Shown here in pieces: positions 12,630 through 14,663 of a stretch of 14,663 bases of DNA. Source of the DNA: Roseovarius sp. (GTDB lineage Bacteria > Pseudomonadota > Alphaproteobacteria > Rhodobacterales > Rhodobacteraceae); contig JALQUE010000267.1 of assembly GCA_023260815.1 (NCBI GenBank), positions 1 to 14,663 of the forward strand, written 5' to 3'. Positions within the stretch are counted from its first letter, which is position 1; each line of letters starts with the position of its first letter. Under the pieces are notes generated by a model, which made no database searches, was not told the DNA's origin, and worked only from the letters and a program-made list of their open reading frames with translations. Position numbers and translations under genes: made by a program.

Positions 12630-14663
12630 ATGAAACATTTCAATGACGCTGACGTGCCGTCGGGGCACGCGTCGCATGTCGTGGACATGCCCGCCGATGC
12701 GGCGCACATCTCCATAGACGCCTCGCGCTTGTTCACCGCTGATTTTTCGCGCGATGGCAGCGATCTTGTCCTGCAGACTGCGGGTCAACCCGATCTTGTG
12801 ATCGTCGATTATTTCTCCCACGGTCCGGTTGATCTCGTCTCTCCGGAGGGCGCTTTGCTGCGGGCCGATCTGGTTGCGCGCCTGGCGGGTCCGATGGCTC
12901 CGGGGCAGTATGCTCAAGCGGGCGCCGTCCCGCAGACCAACCCGATCGGACAGGTGGAAACGCTTCAGGGCGAGGTGGTCGCCCAACGGTCGGACGGGAC
13001 AAAGGTGACGCTTGAGGTCGGCTCCAAGGTCTATCAGAACGATGTCATCGTAACGACAGAAGGCGCCGAGACGTCGATCACCTTCGTGGACGGCACGATC
13101 TTTACGCTGGCCTCGGCCTCGCGGATGGTGCTGGACGACCTTGTGTACCAGCCCGGCGGCACAGACAACGGAGCGACCTTCAGTCTGGTCGAGGGCAGCT
13201 TTGCCTTCATCGCCGGCGAAGTTGCAAAGACCGGCGGCATGGAGGTCAACACCCCAACCGCCACAATGGGCATTCGTGGCACCACGGTGCGCGTCGACAT
13301 CACCACCGTTCAGGGCGTGACCACCGTCGAGGTGTCTCTGCACCGTGACCCGGATGGCGGCCTTGGCCGGATCGAACTGCGCGATCTCGATGGAAACCTG
13401 ATTGCCGATATCACCTCAAGCGATACCAAGTGGGTTGTCTCGCCCATCGAAGGCGAAACCCGCGAGGTGGATCGCGGCACTGACGATCAGGCCGAAGATG
13501 CCCAGATTCTCGCCGATGCCGCCAATGCCTTTGCGCTGGCCTATGGCCGGGTTGCATCAGGGGACACTTTCGTCAACCTCGATGGTGGGCGCAGCAGCCT
13601 TCCAACCGAGACGCAGACATCACCGCCGCCGCCCAATGACACTGGCAGCGAGGAGGGCCAGAACGGCGGCGACAGCCAGGACAGTGACCCGACCGATCAG
13701 CCCGGCCCCGACGGGTCGAATGAAACCTTGCGCCAACGCCCGCAGGACACCCAGCAGGTCGAGCAACCCCAGACCGCGCCGATCCAGCCACCGCCCACGG
13801 TTCTGGCCGCATTCGATGCCGCCACGGGTTCCGAAGACACAGAGATTTCCGGCAATCTTCTTGAAAATGATCCCGGCGGCCCGACCCTGACGGTGACCGG
13901 CAACACCGATCCCGCAAACGGCACGCTTGATCTGTCCGAGGATGGCGCTTTCATCTACACGCCCGCCCCCGATTTCAACGGCATCGACAGCTTTACCTAC
14001 ACGGTGAGCGACGGGCAGGGCGGCACGACCACGGCCACGGTGACCCTGACCGTCACTCCGGAGAATGACGCGCCGGTGGCGGTCGATGACGCGGCCTCGG
14101 GCGACGAGGATACGGTCCTGAGTGGCAATGTTCTGGCCAACGACAGCGACGTCGATCTTGACCCGCTGACGGTGACCGGCAACAGCAATCCCGCCAACGG
14201 GACCCTGATCCTTGCGGCAAGCGGTGGCTGGACCTACACGCCCGCCCCCGATTTCAACGGCACCGACAGCTTTACCTACACGGTGAGCGATGGGCAGGGA
14301 GGCACGGCCACGGCCACGGTGGCCCTGAGTGTCACTGCGGTGAATGACGCGCCGGTGGCGGTCGATGACGCGGTCGATACCTTCGAGGAAACGCCGATCT
14401 CGATCAATGTTCTGGAAAACGACTTCGATATCGAAACCGGGGTGACCCTGCAATCGGTCGAAAATAGCGCCAATGGCAGCGCCATGATTCTGGAAAGCGG
14501 AGACATACTCTATACGCCGGATGATGAATTCGATGGCATCGACAGCTTCACTTACACGATCTCAGATGGGCAGGGTGGCACGGCGACCGGCACCGTGACC
14601 GTCACGGTTGCCCCCGACCTCAGCGAAGATCCGGGCAATGACGATGACGATATCCTGATCGGT
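12630..14663 (+). CDS. Large FecR-domain, cadherin-like-repeat protein, probable type I secretion substrate/adhesin (3' end missing)
   Basis: The frame is open from the ATG at 12630 to the last base, giving 678 residues with no stop. No Sec signal peptide is seen. Residues about 34-88 (SRDGSDLVL, VIVDYF, DLVARLAGP) resemble the prefix domain of BapA-type adhesins. A FecR-like domain spans about 107-220 (GQVETLQGEV, ITFVDGTIFTL, ending TPTATMGIRGTTVRV). A Pro/Asp/Gln-rich linker covers about 325-395. Three cadherin-like repeats of about 93 residues follow, of the tandem-95 type (NDAPVAVDD, then FNGTDSFTYTVSDGQGGTATATV). The last residues (GNDDDDILIG) look like the start of RTX calcium-binding repeats. 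It is very likely exported by the nearby type I system and displayed at the surface. FecR domains normally take part in periplasmic signalling, so the N-terminus may signal as well. The ribosome site is poor (GGTGTGGGG abutting the ATG). Confidence 0.85.
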   Translation, partial: MKHFNDADVPSGHASHVVDMPADAAHISIDASRLFTADFSRDGSDLVLQTAGQPDLVIVDYFSHGPVDLVSPEGALLRADLVARLAGPMAPGQYAQAGAVPQTNPIGQVETLQGEVVAQRSDGTKVTLEVGSKVYQNDVIVTTEGAETSITFVDGTIFTLASASRMVLDDLVYQPGGTDNGATFSLVEGSFAFIAGEVAKTGGMEVNTPTATMGIRGTTVRVDITTVQGVTTVEVSLHRDPDGGLGRIELRDLDGNLIADITSSDTKWVVSPIEGETREVDRGTDDQAEDAQILADAANAFALAYGRVASGDTFVNLDGGRSSLPTETQTSPPPPNDTGSEEGQNGGDSQDSDPTDQPGPDGSNETLRQRPQDTQQVEQPQTAPIQPPPTVLAAFDAATGSEDTEISGNLLENDPGGPTLTVTGNTDPANGTLDLSEDGAFIYTPAPDFNGIDSFTYTVSDGQGGTTTATVTLTVTPENDAPVAVDDAASGDEDTVLSGNVLANDSDVDLDPLTVTGNSNPANGTLILAASGGWTYTPAPDFNGTDSFTYTVSDGQGGTATATVALSVTAVNDAPVAVDDAVDTFEETPISINVLENDFDIETGVTLQSVENSANGSAMILESGDILYTPDDEFDGIDSFTYTISDGQGGTATGTVTVTVAPDLSEDPGNDDDDILIG
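13806..14639 (+). repeat. Three tandem cadherin-like repeat units (279, 279 and ~276 bp)
   Basis: The units run from about 13806, 14085 and 14364; boundaries are approximate. Equivalent positions in units 1 and 2 are exactly 279 bp apart (CTGACGGTGACCGGCAAC at 13887 and 14166). The 138-bp cores 13956-14093 and 14235-14372 differ at only 9 positions by eye. Unit 3 matches at protein level (DSFTYTISDGQGGTATGTV) but has diverged more. Such arrays set adhesin length and can change copy number by recombination. Confidence 0.85.

Noticed and set aside
13620..14453. 277-codon minus-strand open frame with internal repeats
   Set aside because: The repeats are only the reverse complement of the cadherin-like repeats in the adhesin gene, so it is a shadow frame.
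12630..14663. FecR anti-sigma regulator of a FecI/FecA iron system
   Set aside because: No FecI sigma factor or TonB-dependent receptor is present, and the FecR domain sits at the N-terminus of a repeat-rich protein with no membrane helix.

Overview
The window looks like chromosomal DNA of a GC-rich alphaproteobacterium, most likely of the Rhodobacterales/Roseobacter type. This is inferred from codon use, from ATGA-overlapping operons and from the gene families present. No rRNA or other phylogenetic marker is in view. All assignments come from reading motifs; no database search was run.

Layout. (1) Bases 1-906: the 3' part of an enolase-superfamily (mandelate racemase/muconate lactonizing type) enzyme, apparently unrelated to the rest. 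(2) Bases 1143-5141: four membrane-protein genes on the + strand. Two small proteins each have three N-terminal membrane segments followed by a cyclic-nucleotide-binding (CNB) domain. A SulP-type anion transporter with C-terminal STAS and CNB domains follows, and then a DUF3307 membrane protein that overlaps it by 4 nt. (3) Bases 5263-10200: a complete, tightly packed type I secretion system in the order TolC-like outer-membrane channel, LssB/LapB-type ABC transporter with a degenerate peptidase domain, HlyD-type adaptor. (4) Bases 10204-12450, minus strand: a CHASE2-sensor class III adenylate cyclase. (5) Bases 12630 to the window end, + strand and divergent from the cyclase: a very large, probably secreted adhesin-like protein. 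It has a BapA-prefix-like N-terminus, a FecR domain, a Pro/acid-rich linker, at least three ~93-residue cadherin-like (tandem-95 type) repeats, and the apparent beginning of RTX calcium-binding repeats at the cut edge. It is open to the last base and so incomplete.

How they may work together. The T1SS very likely exports the RTX/FecR protein. The cyclase, with an intact catalytic site and a periplasmic CHASE2 domain, would make cAMP. Three proteins in the upstream operon carry CNB domains, two with an intact phosphate-binding cassette and one in which the key Arg is replaced. The most interesting reading is a local signalling circuit in which a periplasmic sensor cyclase reads the state of an exported FecR-containing adhesin and passes it through cAMP to membrane-anchored CNB proteins and an anion transporter. 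The gene content is seen in the sequence; the circuit is inference.

Intergenic stretches are all shorter than 300 bases. The notable ones are 5142-5262 (two inverted repeats ahead of the T1SS operon) and 12451-12629 (divergent promoter region with a good sigma-70-like promoter). Bases 907-1142 hold no convincing terminator, promoter or small gene. No tRNA, rRNA, CRISPR array, insertion sequence or phage gene was seen.
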